A DNA stretch of 64,000 nt from Notospermus geniculatus (Eukaryota; Nemertea; Pilidiophora; Heteronemertea; Lineidae), in contig NMRB01000211.1 of NCBI GenBank assembly GCA_002633025.1, positions 406,164 through 470,163 on the forward strand, in the 5' to 3' direction. This document shows positions 10,440 to 20,972 of this stretch, in pieces. The notes below the pieces were generated by a model. It made no database searches and had not been told where the DNA came from. It worked only from the letters and a program-made list of their open reading frames with translations. A program made the translations under genes and the position numbers. The first letter of the stretch is position 1; each line of letters starts with the position of its first letter.

Positions 10440-10519
10440 CTTCCTCGCTATAACGTACACCTCGCTATAACGTACATTTTGCGTGGATCCCGACATGTAC
10501 GTTATAGCGAGGGTTTACT
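10440..10519. repeat. pogo-type end, CTCGCTATAACGTAC repeats
   Basis: Two direct CTCGCTATAACGTAC words are followed by the reverse word and the end GCGAGGGTTTACTGTA. The terminal TACAGTAAACCC form is typical of a pogo-like end next to a TA target. See 6345-6398 for the possible partner. Confidence 0.5.
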
Positions 10520-10854
10520 GTAATAATAAAGGTTATATGTATAAATCCGTCAGTCTCTCCAAGGAGTCAATACTTGCTATGGCCTGTCAGGCCTTTAGGC
10601 TGGTAATTTAATGGTACGGTACTTAAATTCCAACTAACCTTCCAATCCACCTGCCAAACAAGCCTGCACAATCTTGCTGGCACAGCACCTTTCATGTGCC
10701 CTAGGTGCATGCTTTACAATGACCATCATCACGTTTGGATTCAGATTGATCAAAAGATACGTTATAAAAGGGGAAGAAAAATCACGGAATAAAAAATATG
10801 ACAACTTTTGAACTTTGAATGTTGACGAAAACCAGGCAATTCTCTCTTTAGCTC

Positions 10855-10895
10855 ACCTGTGCTGAGCTCTTACAATGGTGCAGCTTCTGTCATTA
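10855..10895. repeat. start fragment of the AGCTCAC repeat
   Basis: TAGCTCACCTGTGCTGAGCT then TTACAATGGTGCAGC repeats the beginning of 9785-10310, without the microsatellite. Confidence 0.45.
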
Positions 10896-10902
10896 AAAAA
10901 GG

Positions 10903-11133
10903 AAGTTAAGTTTTGGGTTATAGTCTGATATCAACAATGGTAGAGGTGTCATCCGACTTAACACTTTAACCCCAGTCTATCCTGAAACCTTTCAGTAGAA
11001 TTCAGATGAGCTGCTCATTCAGCGCTACAATCTGAGCATTTCCGTCCGGTACCCATTTATACACCTGGGCGGAAAGAGGCCAGTGAGGCAAAGAGACTTG
11101 CCCGAAGTCTTACACCCAGTGGGATTCGCGCGG
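10903..11133 (-). mobile_element. tRNA-derived SINE, 5' truncated
   Basis: On the minus strand it reads from a decayed B box (GCGCGAATCCCACTGGG) through the body phrases AAATGGGTACCGG, TGAATGAGCAGCTCATCTGA and GGTTTCAGGATAGACTGGGG to the tail TATAACCCAAAACTT. It belongs to the same family as 13245-13490, 25785-26085 and 30155-30413. Confidence 0.75.
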
Positions 11134-11330
11134 GCGTCACACACCGTCATGGAAGGCATGTAGTGAAGACGTAACGTCATTCGCCCGTGGTGTGCGTACG
11201 TCACACAGAAGTGATGCGTGACACACCCGTACCATACGCAATGAACTGAAGCGAACATGTACCTTCCGCATGACGTACGCGGAAGGTACGGTATGCGGTA
11301 GGTCAAAACTGTGCTACAGTACTGTAGGCC
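11134..11330. repeat. partial copy of the TTGACCTNCCT element family
   Basis: CCGTCATGGAAGGCATG, CGTCATTCGCCC and CATGTACCTTCCGCATGACG match 22636-22810 in order. The left end appears to be cut by the SINE at 10903-11133. The right end is a diverged AGGTCAAAACTGTGC. Confidence 0.6.
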
Positions 11331-11889
11331 CTGGCCATGAACTCATGACTATTGGTACAGAGTGGGCTTGGTGTCGCTCACCCATTTGCCCATGTTCATA
11401 ATTATTTAGGCCTATTGGGCGGATGGATATAAACGCTTAGATCCGTAAATCGAGAGCAAATGTTGAGTTTTCATATCTTGTTGATCCTGTGTATTGATGT
11501 ACTTAGTTTCCATCAGTCCTGACCTGTGTCAGATGAGTACAGAAAATACATTACCAGGATGCAAAAAGACTGCTGTTTTCTTAGTGAATCTTCAGTGCTG
11601 ATGTAAGTTCCCTTTGATGTCGTAGCCTACCCATCCACCATGCCTTTTGATCTTAGTAGAAGCCAGTTCCAGCTCTAACTGGTATAATGCTGTTTATCAT
11701 TATGAATATTCTCTACTCAGTTCAAACATGGAAGAGAAAGAAGATGTTGCAATGAGGAGGGAGCCGTACTAGGACCACACAGTGTCGCTGCGAGCATTGT
11801 GACCGGAATTTTTTTAATGTTATTTCAGTTTACTTTTGGCATGAAAATAACCCGTTTGTTTTGGTCACTCGGCAGTAAAACTTACATCC
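11331..11889. other. no recognisable feature
   Basis: Mixed-composition sequence with no repeat partner in this window and no convincing coding frame. Confidence 0.35.
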
Positions 11890-12241
11890 CAGGGTTCTCC
11901 ACAGGGTTTGAAACAGACTGGGTGCTGGTGACGTCACACGGTTACTGATATCGGAAGCCGCTGCTGCACGTGCGTCCTCAGGGGGGGTCCGGAGGCCTCC
12001 CCTAGAAAAATTTGCAATCAAGAAGCCCTGAAATGCGATTTCCCGGCAGTTGGGAACACAAACCTGGCTCCTCCTGTCGGTGCTTGGAAAACCTCAGTGT
12101 TACCGTATTTAAAGTGAATAATTTTGACCGGGCGGCGATTTTTTTTGACCGGGCGGCGGATTTTTAGACCAGGCGCTGAGATCAATCCTGCATTTTAGAA
12201 CGGGTGCCGCGCCCGTTCTGTTACACCAGTGGAGAACCCTG
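11890..12241. mobile_element. hAT-like MITE, CAGGGTTCTCCAC ends (copy 3)
   Basis: This is an independent copy with the same ends and interior as 4124-4458, including the GACCGGGCGGCG words. It is more diverged and has different flanks. It confirms the element boundaries. Confidence 0.65.
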
Positions 12242-13244
12242 ATCATCTTAGTCATCATGACAGTTGTTGGTTTGTCCTCTGTGTAGTTTGATCCTTTGAA
12301 AAGGGATGTTCGATGCTTATCTCAAAATTTAGGGGAATTATTTACCATAAGGCCTGGAAGTTCTAGGTTTATTGGTTGGATTGCCTTGCCCATACTGGCT
12401 GAGTGTTCGTCTCCAACATCCTCCTTTCCTGATAGATATGATATTCTGTTTCACTGAGTGCAAACTTGTCCTAACATTGAATGATTGATTATGATTGAGC
12501 TGGTATGTTTACAAAATATTCAGTCTGGTAGATTTACCTTTGATTTCTGCAGTTGGTCAACTCAATGTACATGTATGTACATTTGTACACTGTGTAGGTG
12601 CTGGGTATTTCGTGCTTGTGCGATTCTGGGGGTAATTCTCTGATCCTTAATCCTTAATCTATTGTCGTAATCCGACGCCACTGTTGGGCACTCATGCGGG
12701 TTGTGTGTTGTGAATCTGATTGTACCGTGTCAATTCCGATGTCACTGGTGACTGCTCAGCTGGAGAGGCACATGACGGAGATTGTTCAACTGGAGAGGCA
12801 CATGATTATTGACGAAGGGAACCTAACTCAAGGCAGACGACCAGCAACACTCAGCCAACAGACCTCCACCCGACTCTCTCTCTAGACCCTGACAGCCTGT
12901 GTATTATTGGTGCCAAAACCACGGTAGGCCGTTCTGCTACAACTGCTTTAGCAACCTTCAAACCTTTGTATTGCTGTTTGTATGGTCACTATATGATCAA
13001 GAATATATAAGTACCAAGAATGTGCAACTCCAAATATGTGCCAAAAAGTGAGTTTAGTAAATTGCCTCTGGTGATCCTGTAACCGAATGGATCTTCATTT
13101 GTGGAGGATTAGAGAAGATCATTACAAACAAAATGACACCTCCCATAAGTTATATGCACTCAGAAATAACCGAGCTACAACACATTTTTGATTGTACCGT
13201 ATTTTTGACCTATACAACAAATCCATGGTTTCACCAAAATAATA
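12242..13244. other. no recognisable feature
   Basis: A 63-residue frame at 12694-12885 contains a short direct repeat (AACTGGAGAGGCACATGA-like, twice near 12760-12804) and shows no domain. Nothing else stands out. Confidence 0.35.
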
Positions 13245-13490
13245 TATAATAGTTCGAATCCCACTGGGCGTGAGACTTTGGCACGTCTCTTTGCCTCGTC
13301 AGTAGCCTCTCCACCCAGGTGTACAAATTGTTACCGGTTGGAAATGCTCGACTGTAGTGCTGAATGGGCAAATCATCCGAGTTCTACTGAAAGGTTTCAG
13401 GACAGACTGGGGTTGAAGTGTAAAGTCGGATGAGAACCTCTACCATAGTTGATATCAGACTATAAACCCAAACTTTAACTTTTCAACTTT
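13245..13490 (+). mobile_element. tRNA-derived SINE, 5' truncated at the B box
   Basis: It begins AGTTCGAATCCCACTGGGCG and runs through GAGTTCTACTGAAAGGTTTC and TATCAGACTATAAACCCAAA. The A-box half is missing. It is about 15-20% diverged from 25785-26085 by eye. Confidence 0.75.
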
Positions 13491-13616
13491 TTAAAAGAAT
13501 TGCAGTCAAAGTAAAGTCATACTGCCTTGATGATTTACATTGGGTAGGTAATTCAATGTAATGGAGATAGAGGAAGTTTGGGAAATGACAGACATGTTTG
13601 AGCATTGAAAGCAACT

Positions 13617-14080
13617 TAGTCTGGTTCCCTGACCTGCTGTATGGTGGCGCTGACTGATGGTGCGATACAGAGGTCAGGCAGGCGTCACCGTTAATACTGA
13701 TCACGTGATCCAAAATTGTCAAGATCCTGACAATTTTGCTGTGACGTCACTTAGTAACAGGATGTTTCGCTACATCGAACATCAAGCTGATTGTGCAGCC
13801 TTTTGACCCTATAACTTCGGAATTATTTCTCTTGCGATACCTGTACAGGACGATGCAGAGGCAGAGCTGATACTGGTGCACCGAAAACATAAAGAACACC
13901 CAGCATTTTGACAGTTTTCACACACAAATATACAACTCCTTCACCGAATCCCGATATCCCATAACGGTCAGTGTATGACTAATGTTCTATTTTTAGCTCA
14001 GTATCGACGCGGCGCCTGCCTGACCTCTGTATCGCACCATCAGTCAGCGCCACCATACAGCAGGTCAGGGAACCAGACTA
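13617..14080. mobile_element. MULE-like element, 68-bp perfect TIRs, 9-bp target duplication
   Basis: The first 68 bp (TAGTCTGGTTCCCTGACC onward, 13617-13684) are an exact reverse complement of 14013-14080. AAAGCAACT flanks both sides (13608-13616 and 14081-14089). Identity of the arms means a recent insertion or conversion. The 328-bp centre (with TGACGTCAC near 13741) carries no transposase. It is distinct in sequence from the other MULE-like pair (5093, 27362). Confidence 0.92.
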
Positions 14081-14273
14081 AAAGCAACTGAGAGCAACTG
14101 AGTGTGGGCTGACACGGTATTGCATCTGCTCTCAAGCCCTGAATCAGTTTATTTATGGTTGCAATGTAGTTTGGTATAATTGCCCTTTTGAAATGTTTGT
14201 GAAGAATTTCTTCACAGAGTGATTTATTACTGTGAGGTGTTAATTCAGGGTGTATCATAAAAAGTAACCATTG

Positions 14274-14741
14274 CCAGGGTTTCTGCTAGAAATGTTTTTG
14301 AGGGTTCTACATGTATTGGTGAGCTGGCCTTCAGGCATTCTCACCACAAAAATCATCACACTTTTGGCATTGTTTAATCTTGTCCCCGACTTCTCGCCCT
14401 TTTGCTCTCACCTAATCTATTGACTATGATGCATATTCAAAGCGTTTGGGGCCAAAGCGCATCCCGAATCAAGAAATTTGAATTATTTCACTGGCTTCAA
14501 GGTTTTTGTGAAATTTTCGACTTTATTTCTGAGGACGCCTTCTTATTGGTAATATTGAATTACATGATCCAAGTGGCACATGCACATGGTGGCACTGACT
14601 GATACAATGCCCCCTCAGCCCCATTCCAGCGAACCGTTGTTGCCATTAGGCTTGTTTTTTTCAAAATCAGCAAAAACCCTATGAAATTTAACAAAATGCT
14701 TCCTCGTGTTCTTTTGAGGGTACATCTTGCCGTGACATTGA
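14274..14741. mobile_element. old CAGGGTTTC element
   Basis: It starts CAGGGTTTCTGCTAGAAATG. Near 14662 the words TCAAAATCAGCAAAAACCC and ATGAAATTTAA match 55017-55045 of the element at 54520-55094. The right end is too diverged to fix exactly. Confidence 0.4.
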
Positions 14742-14936
14742 GTGTTCCTATCACTCCTCCTACTCATGCATGTCATACCTACTCTCGCTCACCCTTGCCT
14801 GATACTCCCCACATCCCACTCGCATTGCCAATCATAGCTCTTGTAACAACTGTGAGCTAACCTCGCCTCCAGGATCTGAGCAATGAACGAAGTACACGAA
14901 ATGCATGAGGTATAACCGGATACACCTAGAGGCTCG
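14742..14936. other. sequence upstream of the candidate exon
   Basis: Pyrimidine-rich with CTCGC words. No TATA box or initiator could be named with confidence. Confidence 0.3.
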
Positions 14937-15314
14937 ATGGAGAATCAACATAGCAAACATGGCGGCTTCAGAACTTCGGTATCTCGCGTGGAGTCAGAAA
15001 TTTGTCGAAAATACATTTCGTCGCCAGCTTCACATCAGAGGGATACTTATGTGTTTGCATCAGGGAAGGACGTGTTTGTGTCAACTATGACTGGGAAAGG
15101 GATCATTCATGTTTTACTCGGCTTCAACTTTGCTCAATTTAGGCGTGGAAGTTCGGACACTGTCAGATGTCCATGTGGACGATGCAATGCGAGGACTTTT
15201 CTGATTGGCCCTCAAGTTGGCTCTTCTTTCTATCGATGTTCCCCGCGATTTAACAAACAATTATTGTTTTTTGACGAATTATGCTGTAAAATGAAGGATT
15301 TTGATCTCAGATAA
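14937..15314 (+). CDS. hypothetical Cys-rich ORF, possible GRF-type zinc finger
   Basis: A 125-codon frame is open from an ATG at 14937 to TAA at 15312-15314. The C-terminal half has CPCGRC (residues 78-83), then GSSFYRC (95-101) and LLFFDE (109-114). The order Cys-x-Cys, hydrophobic strand, G-x-x-FYxC, FF recalls GRF zinc fingers, which bind single-stranded nucleic acid. The last expected Cys before FF is missing, however, so the match is weak. The N-terminal third is not recognised. Another ATG in a different frame at 14959 has a good Kozak context (AACATGGCGG). AATAAA overlaps the stop at 15313-15318. It could be a first or single exon, a transposon remnant or chance. It lies between transposable elements. 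Confidence 0.3.
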   Translation: MENQHSKHGGFRTSVSRVESEICRKYISSPASHQRDTYVFASGKDVFVSTMTGKGIIHVLLGFNFAQFRRGSSDTVRCPCGRCNARTFLIGPQVGSSFYRCSPRFNKQLLFFDELCCKMKDFDLR

Positions 15315-16117
15315 TAAAGAACATAGGTATAGGTATGCTTAATGTTGAATATGTTTTTTTGGTGAAATATTACGTACTTGATTATTTTTGAAGACAGCAC
15401 TGGGGCTGAGTATGATAAACGGCACAATCTGCTGCGAGTGGAATTCAGGAGGCAAAATGTCAAGGGTGAAGGGAGCGTAGTTCAAAGGGCGAAGTGACCG
15501 TAGGCCTAATGTCAAGATGTTAAGGGTACTATACTTCAGTAACCTTAGTGTCCTCAGCTGGCGGAAACAGTGACTGCAAAATGGGTTAAAGGGAAACTGT
15601 ATTCCTTTCCTTGGGTGTGCATGCAGCATTTGTTGACGATCGAGGCCATCCTCCTCCTGCAGTTATCTTAAGAGGCTTGCAGACAAGATGCAATTTCATC
15701 AACTCTGGTATTCCCTTTGCACTAACATGCACCACTCCCAACCACCACCATACATCACGGTTATGCTACAGCCTTCGCCTTGAAACATTCTGGCCTTCAT
15801 ATATCAACTTAAAGAATACCCTCTGCAGAACACCTGAGTTTTTTTCATCCTGTTCTTTAGCTATTCTTAGCCATCTTGTTGTGTATTTTACCTACCTTTC
15901 ATCCTAGAACAATGCTTCAGACATAGTACATGCCTTGTTACCTTTTCTGAGATATGTTTTTAAATAATGTAGATCATGCAGACAGAGGTGTTCATCAGTG
16001 CTGTTCCCGAGTTGCCTGATGGTGTGAGAGAAAATGTTTAAAATCAGCAAAATTCAGCAACTGACCCAAAAGACCAGAAGAGTGGGTTATCGAAATGTGT
16101 GTCAGGGTTGCACAAGC
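15315..16117. other. no recognisable feature
   Basis: It contains GGCGGAAACAGTGACTG at about 15560, reminiscent of a CAGGGTTTC-type end but without a partner. A 98-residue frame at 15611-15907 has no domain. Confidence 0.3.
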
Positions 16118-16356
16118 CAGGGGCCTAGCTAGCAGAGGGGGGCAGGGGCAAAGGTCCCCCAGAGCAAAAAGGGACAAAACAGATTTTTCCTGTAAAAGGT
16201 CAAGTTGTTGTGGTGTGAGATGCGAGTGCATCTGATTCTGAGAGGATGTAAATTATAATTTTTTTCTGGGGGAGCACCTCCTCACCCCCTCTGGCTTCGC
16301 CCTCCAGACTAAATCAAATTTGCCGCTCTAGGCCATAAAAGCTACCTACGCCCCTG
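16118..16356. mobile_element. hAT-like MITE, CAGGGGCGTAGCTAGC type
   Basis: Ends are CAGGGGCCTAGCTAGC and GCTACCTACGCCCCTG, near-perfect inverted repeats. G-rich then C-rich stretches lie inside each end. Relatives occur at 45143-45199 and 47204-47413. Confidence 0.7.
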
Positions 16357-17149
16357 CAAACCATTGTAGTATTGGTTCTATTTGAAGATACATAGGCTAT
16401 ACCTACTCGACAACGACAGTGCATTAAATTCCTAGATCAGTGGACCGCCTTTTTCACCAGGTGTCTGAGGTAAACTGGTGACCAACGATGATCGATGATC
16501 ACTTGCGACTGGCGCACATTTGCTAGAGCAGGTCACAAAAAACTTGGATAATTGTCTAATATGGGCATGCTAACCATAAAGTTATGGAAATTATCTTTGG
16601 AAAAAGCCAAATATGCATTAGTGTTTATAAAAGTATCTAGAGATGAGAATGGGAGCTACAATACTGATTACAAACTGCCTAAATATTGATTATTGCCGAC
16701 CTATTGAACATATCGAACCTTTCTGCAAAAGGGGGTCCTGGATCTCACCTTTTGTTGCTCTTTGAATTATTCATTTGAAAATTCATTCGGAATTCAGTTC
16801 GGAATTTTCCTGATTCAATACGAAAAAAATGTGCCATTCATTGCAATCAGTTGCAAACAGCGGTAAAGTGTGCCTGCGCTTCACTTGTTTGCCTTATGTA
16901 ACCCCAGCAGTGTTGTCGCCATTGGTTACAGGATAAATGGTCCCAGGATAATTGAGCTGTTGGATATTTCATTCTCTGAAAAATTTTGCTTGAATTAATT
17001 TTGCCCAAAAATCTGAAATTGTCATGTCCGATACACATTTTGTTTATTACCAGCATCATCAGTAAAATATTAACAAAAATAATTTCTACAAATTATAATA
17101 AAATATTTCTGCCTCTCCGGATTCCAGAGGTATTAGCAGTGTAAACCCA
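16357..17149. other. mostly unrecognised; TGTGACC-family fragment
   Basis: ATCACTTGCGACTGGCGCAC then GCTAGAGCAGGTCAC at 16498-16538 resembles one arm of the element at 20973-21159. The rest shows nothing. Confidence 0.3.
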
Positions 17150-17394
17150 TAGACAAATCCCAAATTGACGTAAACGAGAAAGATATGCGCACTTCCGCCG
17201 AAATCGCAAACACAACCTCGGTCTGAAACTAAATGACGTGACGCAGAGAACCCCACGACAGTGACTTCGACGACGTTGCGTCAGAGTCGACCATTGCTGA
17301 ATCATGGATTGTGTCACGTCAGCTGGTTTCAGGGCGAGGTTGTGTTTGCGATTTCGGCGGAAGTGCGCAGATCTGGGAATTTGGGATTTGACTA
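17150..17394. mobile_element. foldback MITE, TAGWCAAATCCCAAATT ends
   Basis: Arms of about 85 bp (17150-17242 and 17315-17394) share ACAAATCCCAAATT, GCGCACTTCCGCCGAAATCG and AAACACAACCTCG in inverted orientation. The outer TA on each side may be the target. ORFs on both strands over the arms are mirror images of the palindrome, not genes. Confidence 0.75.
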
Positions 17395-18177
17395 TTGAAC
17401 TGCGACTGGTCAAATCAGAAGTCTTTACATGCCTCACTGCTTACACTGACTGCCAAATTCATTGCCCCACTGCATCAGGCATACTTTGAGGGTCGGCTTC
17501 TTTGAAATTGCCAGTGTCTAAACAAGCAAGCACACGGCTACATAAGTATTCATAAATACATGTTGTTCACTGGAGGAGCTGATGTCATTGCAGTTCAGTG
17601 ACAATTTATTGTTGTAAAATGTAGGAAATTATGACGTACCGACGTAATAGATTATGGATAAGGGGTAGATGGGGAATTTCTTTTTCATGATCACAGCATG
17701 AAGCTTCAGTGATGAAGCACTAATTGAGATGCGGCGAAGCACTAATTGACACTAATGTGTCTGGCTTTTGTTATTCTGGCTTCATCGATTCCAACTAATT
17801 TCCTGTGGTGATTTTCCGGCGTTGCCTGACAAGTATAGAAAGCCTTTGTGGATTTACCAATGCTGTTGATGACGCAATGATGTCTTATTTGCGTTTCCAG
17901 CTCCCATCAAAATCCTCATGTTTTTTCACTTCTCCCGATAATTGCCATGTTTTTAAACCTGGGTTTTTTTCGTCCAAATGAGCTGGGTGAGGCTATTTTA
18001 GGCGGTTATATAATGCAGGGATTTCTACAGTTCAAAGCAAAAAATCTTGGCAGTCAATGGTAAACAAGCCTTGCTCTGACTGTGTCCCTGGGTTTGGTCC
18101 TCAAATTTTGCTGAATGTAGCAGGAGTATCAGTATAGGCTCAGAGTGGTTTTATGTGAGGTACATGTCGTATCTTTT
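17395..18177. other. no recognisable feature
   Basis: A short direct repeat GAAGCACTAATTGA occurs twice near 17713-17748. Nothing coding was seen. Confidence 0.35.
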
Positions 18178-18216
18178 TGTATTCTTACGTTTTACATTTT
18201 ACGATTTCGATTTGAC

Positions 18217-18231
18217 GACGTCATGACGTCA
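18217..18231. promoter_or_regulatory. two overlapping CRE-like palindromes
   Basis: GACGTCA is followed at once by TGACGTCA, the consensus for CREB/ATF binding. They lie 30 bp upstream of the ATG at 18261. TGACGTCA also occurs inside several MITEs in this window (32406-32613, 55148-55373), so this may be transposon sequence rather than a promoter. Confidence 0.25.
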
Positions 18232-18260
18232 CGCCTTATGTCAAGAAAGAACGTGACACG

Positions 18261-18461
18261 ATGGCGTCATCATTTGACTTGAAGCTTCCCATGCCAGGTG
18301 AAAAGAAAGTCGATGTATCCCATGTTTGGCAAGCGTTCAAGGACAGATATGCCAAGCATTCTTCTTGTCATTTTTACTGCAACTGCGAAATATACCCATT
18401 TATGAATGTGTTTAATTTCAAGCGAATTTTTGGATTACAAAAACGAAATATTTGGTTTTGA
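18261..18461 (+). CDS. very weak candidate first exon
   Basis: A 66-codon frame starts ATGGCGTCATC. It contains CCAGGTGAAAAG near 18294, which could be a splice donor after a 37-bp coding start. No domain is recognised, and no downstream exon with matching phase was identified. It is listed only because the ATG follows CRE palindromes in sequence with no obvious repeat ends. Confidence 0.12.
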   Translation: MASSFDLKLPMPGEKKVDVSHVWQAFKDRYAKHSSCHFYCNCEIYPFMNVFNFKRIFGLQKRNIWF

Positions 18462-18783
18462 TTACATCTTAAGTTTCTTACGTGTAGCAAGCGATTCACT
18501 CGTAAAAAACTCCCGCAGACATGACAGAGCCGACGTCATGATGTTTTTCAAAGTACAATTGGAATCACCATCAGATTGTACTTCATTCTGTACTGCATCA
18601 TTTTTCCAACAACCCCAGCCCATGAGTGATGAAAATGTCACGCAGCGATGAAAATGTCAGGCCGCCCATCTGCAGCATTCATGAATTGGTTCATATTATC
18701 AAGTAATCTCTACAACCATGATGAATAATGTATTGGCTGACAGAGTATGTTCTGTGGTCTTGCAGATGGTGCATATTGTCAAT

Positions 18784-19166
18784 ATATGTGTGGCGGTCTA
18801 GGAAAACCCGTCGGATGTCGCTGAGGGATGTCAGATTGCCTGTGCATTGATCTACTAGGCTTAGCAACTGTTTACCTGTTAGCCTTGTTCACACTCCAGG
18901 CACAGTGCGACGCGGTGCAATCTGAACAAAGGATTAAAGCCTTCTTTTTACCACATCGCGTTGCTCCGCAAGTGAGAACAGCTATAGGCTTAACAGTGGA
19001 AACAATCAGGCACGAAAAATTTTGCATCGCACCGCACCTGCAGTGTGAATAAGGCTTTACGTAGTACATGTCAGCTACATGTATTGAAATGTGTGGCTTC
19101 ATCAAGGCCATTAACACTTTCCTCAAATGGGACATCCGTCGGGTTTTCCTAGACCGCCACACATAT
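18784..19166. mobile_element. MITE, TGTGTGGCGGTCTAGGAAAA ends (copy 1, interrupted)
   Basis: Ends ATATGTGTGGCGGTCTAGG and the reverse CCTAGACCGCCACACATAT are near perfect and continue through GGAAAACCC and GGATGTC. Copies 2 and 3 are at 52957-53155 and 56573-56764, about 200 bp each. This copy is longer because of the nested element at 18882-19056. Confidence 0.8.
18882..19056. mobile_element. nested MITE, GCCTTGTTCACACT ends
   Basis: Ends GCCTTGTTCACACTCCAGG and the reverse (GCAGTGTGAATAAGGC) are inverted. It interrupts the outer MITE between CTGTTA and CGTAG, words that are joined in copies 2 and 3 (CTGTTACGTAG). TTA on both sides suggests a TWA target duplication. Confidence 0.75.
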
Positions 19167-19169
19167 GGT

Positions 19170-19335
19170 GGAGTGCTGCTCTCCTCTCCTCCAACAGCAG
19201 CGGCTTTTATCTGACTCCTCTTCATCCACCCACACAAATTTGCGTGAGTGGATAGTGAAGAGCAACATGGAAAAAATTCTGCTGTGGAGTTTGGCAGAAT
19301 TTCCAGTTAAAATCCACGTTCATGACATTTACACG
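19170..19335. repeat. arm of the TCCTCCCACAGCAGG family
   Basis: CTCCTCCAACAGCAGCGGCTTTTATCTGACTCCTCTTCATCC in shortened form matches the arm seen at 28240 and 43242. A partial reverse arm (GTGAGTGGATAGTGAAGAG) follows at about 19225-19262. Confidence 0.45.
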
Positions 19336-19338
19336 CTG

Positions 19339-19757
19339 CCATTACATTTCGGTCCAGTTGAAGTGAACCGTACTCGGACCGGACCAGGTCCACTTCATTT
19401 GTACCGTTTAGACTGCAGCGATGAGTCACTGTGCAATGTGGGGGACCTAAAGTACGCTCCATTCAGTGGAGGTAAGAAACTCGTGCAAAATGCATGCTGA
19501 GCTTTCCCGCGGGTCAGATGCAAGGACGAACTGCGCGCATGCTCAATACCGTCCCAGGTAAGTGAACTCGGTTCAGTTCGTCGTGCCTCAGGTTTACACA
19601 GCACATTTGGTCGGGATACTGTACTCGGTCCAGACCGAGACCACCTTCTTCTGCGGGTCTCGGTATGGTTCACTTGTGGTCTGGATACGCTTGGCAGGTT
19701 TACACTGCCACCTTTTTTGCGGTACCGTACTTGGTCCGGTCCAAGTTCACTTGATTT
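19339..19757. repeat. degenerate TIR element with CGGACCGGACC words
   Basis: GTACTCGGACCGGACCAGG near 19372 is mirrored by TACTTGGTCCGGTCCAAG near 19730. GTTTACAC words lie near both ends. A related element is at 23478-23690. Boundaries are uncertain. Frames of about 100 codons here are chance products. Confidence 0.4.
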
Positions 19758-19889
19758 TTAGCCCGCTTTGCCGCAAGGCCCATGCAGGGCTTATGCTGTG
19801 GTGGGTCATCAAGTGGTCATGGCTCAATTCTACTTCATTGAACCATTCACACAGAAATTGTGTGGGAGAAATTGGTAGGATAGCCTGAT

Positions 19890-20479
19890 CATTTCCCCAC
19901 CAAAAATGGCATATATTCAGCATACCTGGAGCACATCTAGAGCGGATAGCATGGAGCATAATGGAGCACATATTCAGCATATGCTCCATTTGTGCTGCAT
20001 TTGGAAGCAGCACACATTCAGCACATTCCAATGCCATCTGTACCGGTATCTGATTCCAGCGATTCACAAGTTTATTGAGGAAAAACCTTATGGTGACCGG
20101 CAATTATTTGCCGAGGTTAATCTCCCTTTAAATTTTTCATTTCCGCTCTTGGTCTTCAGGGTCCCATCAGTCATTGGCATCCTCTTACCATTAATCCCAT
20201 GAGTTATAATTCTCCACTTTGCCTACAATGGTTATCAATTTTGCTGGATTATCCCTACAGAAAAAGTAGTGAAATTTCTTATCTTTATGTTGGACCAAAA
20301 ATAGACAGTAGGACCTGCATCCTAAAGTTACTGGAGACCAATTCTCACTACACGGGTCTAATGGATTAAAAAGTTTTTAAGGATGTGAAAATATATCCAA
20401 CTGTTTTTTCCACCATTTAAACAAAACATTCATGAGCAACAGAAATATTCGAGCTATACATTAGGGCCGTTTAGACGAT
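19890..20479. repeat. TTCAGCA-rich stretch, then unrecognised
   Basis: CATATTCAGCATA, TGGAGCACAT and ACATTCAGCACAT recur between 19910 and 20030, a decayed short repeat. From 20050 to 20480 nothing was recognised. Confidence 0.35.
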
Positions 20480-20913
20480 AGGTCTCACTCCTTTTCATGC
20501 ACTCGCACACAAAGCCCTGCTGAAATTGGGCCTCCCAGCCAAGAATGAAGCAGTCAGAAAACCATTGCCCAATCAGAATGCAGGATTTTTAGGGTATGAA
20601 TACTAAATACTACAGTATGACTCATATAAACAATCAAAAATAATAAGAACCTTTCTTTATATACGAAGAACCACTGTGGTAAAATCAACCAGTTTGAAAA
20701 GACCTAAGTGATTTGTGAAATACAAAACTTTAAGATAAAATGGGGTAAAACCAAGAATTTGTAATTCTTCAAGTTAATAAGTATGATCATGACTACAGGG
20801 AGTGCAACTGGAGTATGCAACAGCTGCACCTAATTCACTGGATGTTGGTATTTCAGCAGGGGTTTGTGTGAGTGGCTGAAAGGAGTGAGGTAAAAACCCC
20901 TGTTGTGGGAGGA
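20480..20913. mobile_element. diverged TCCTCCCACAGCAGG-family element
   Basis: The right end AGGTAAAAACCCCTGTTGTG plus GGAGGAT matches the family ends at 28337, 43335 and 39550. Left-side words GGTCTCACTCC and CACTCGCAC at 20481-20508 match the arm interior. The central part is not shared. Confidence 0.45.
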
Positions 20914-20972
20914 TGAATTTAATGCCTAGCGGGCCCATTCATGCTTGACTGAGCACCAATCAGGAGAATTTT

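Noticed and set aside
17304-17489. Opposed frames sharing Arg/Cys-rich residues at 17093-17489
   Set aside because: Both read the arms of the foldback MITE at 17150-17394, so the resemblance is the palindrome translating into itself.
19562-19888. 108-codon frame with hydrophobic stretches, possible membrane protein
   Set aside because: It overlaps the degenerate CGGACCGGACC element. There is no start context or family match.
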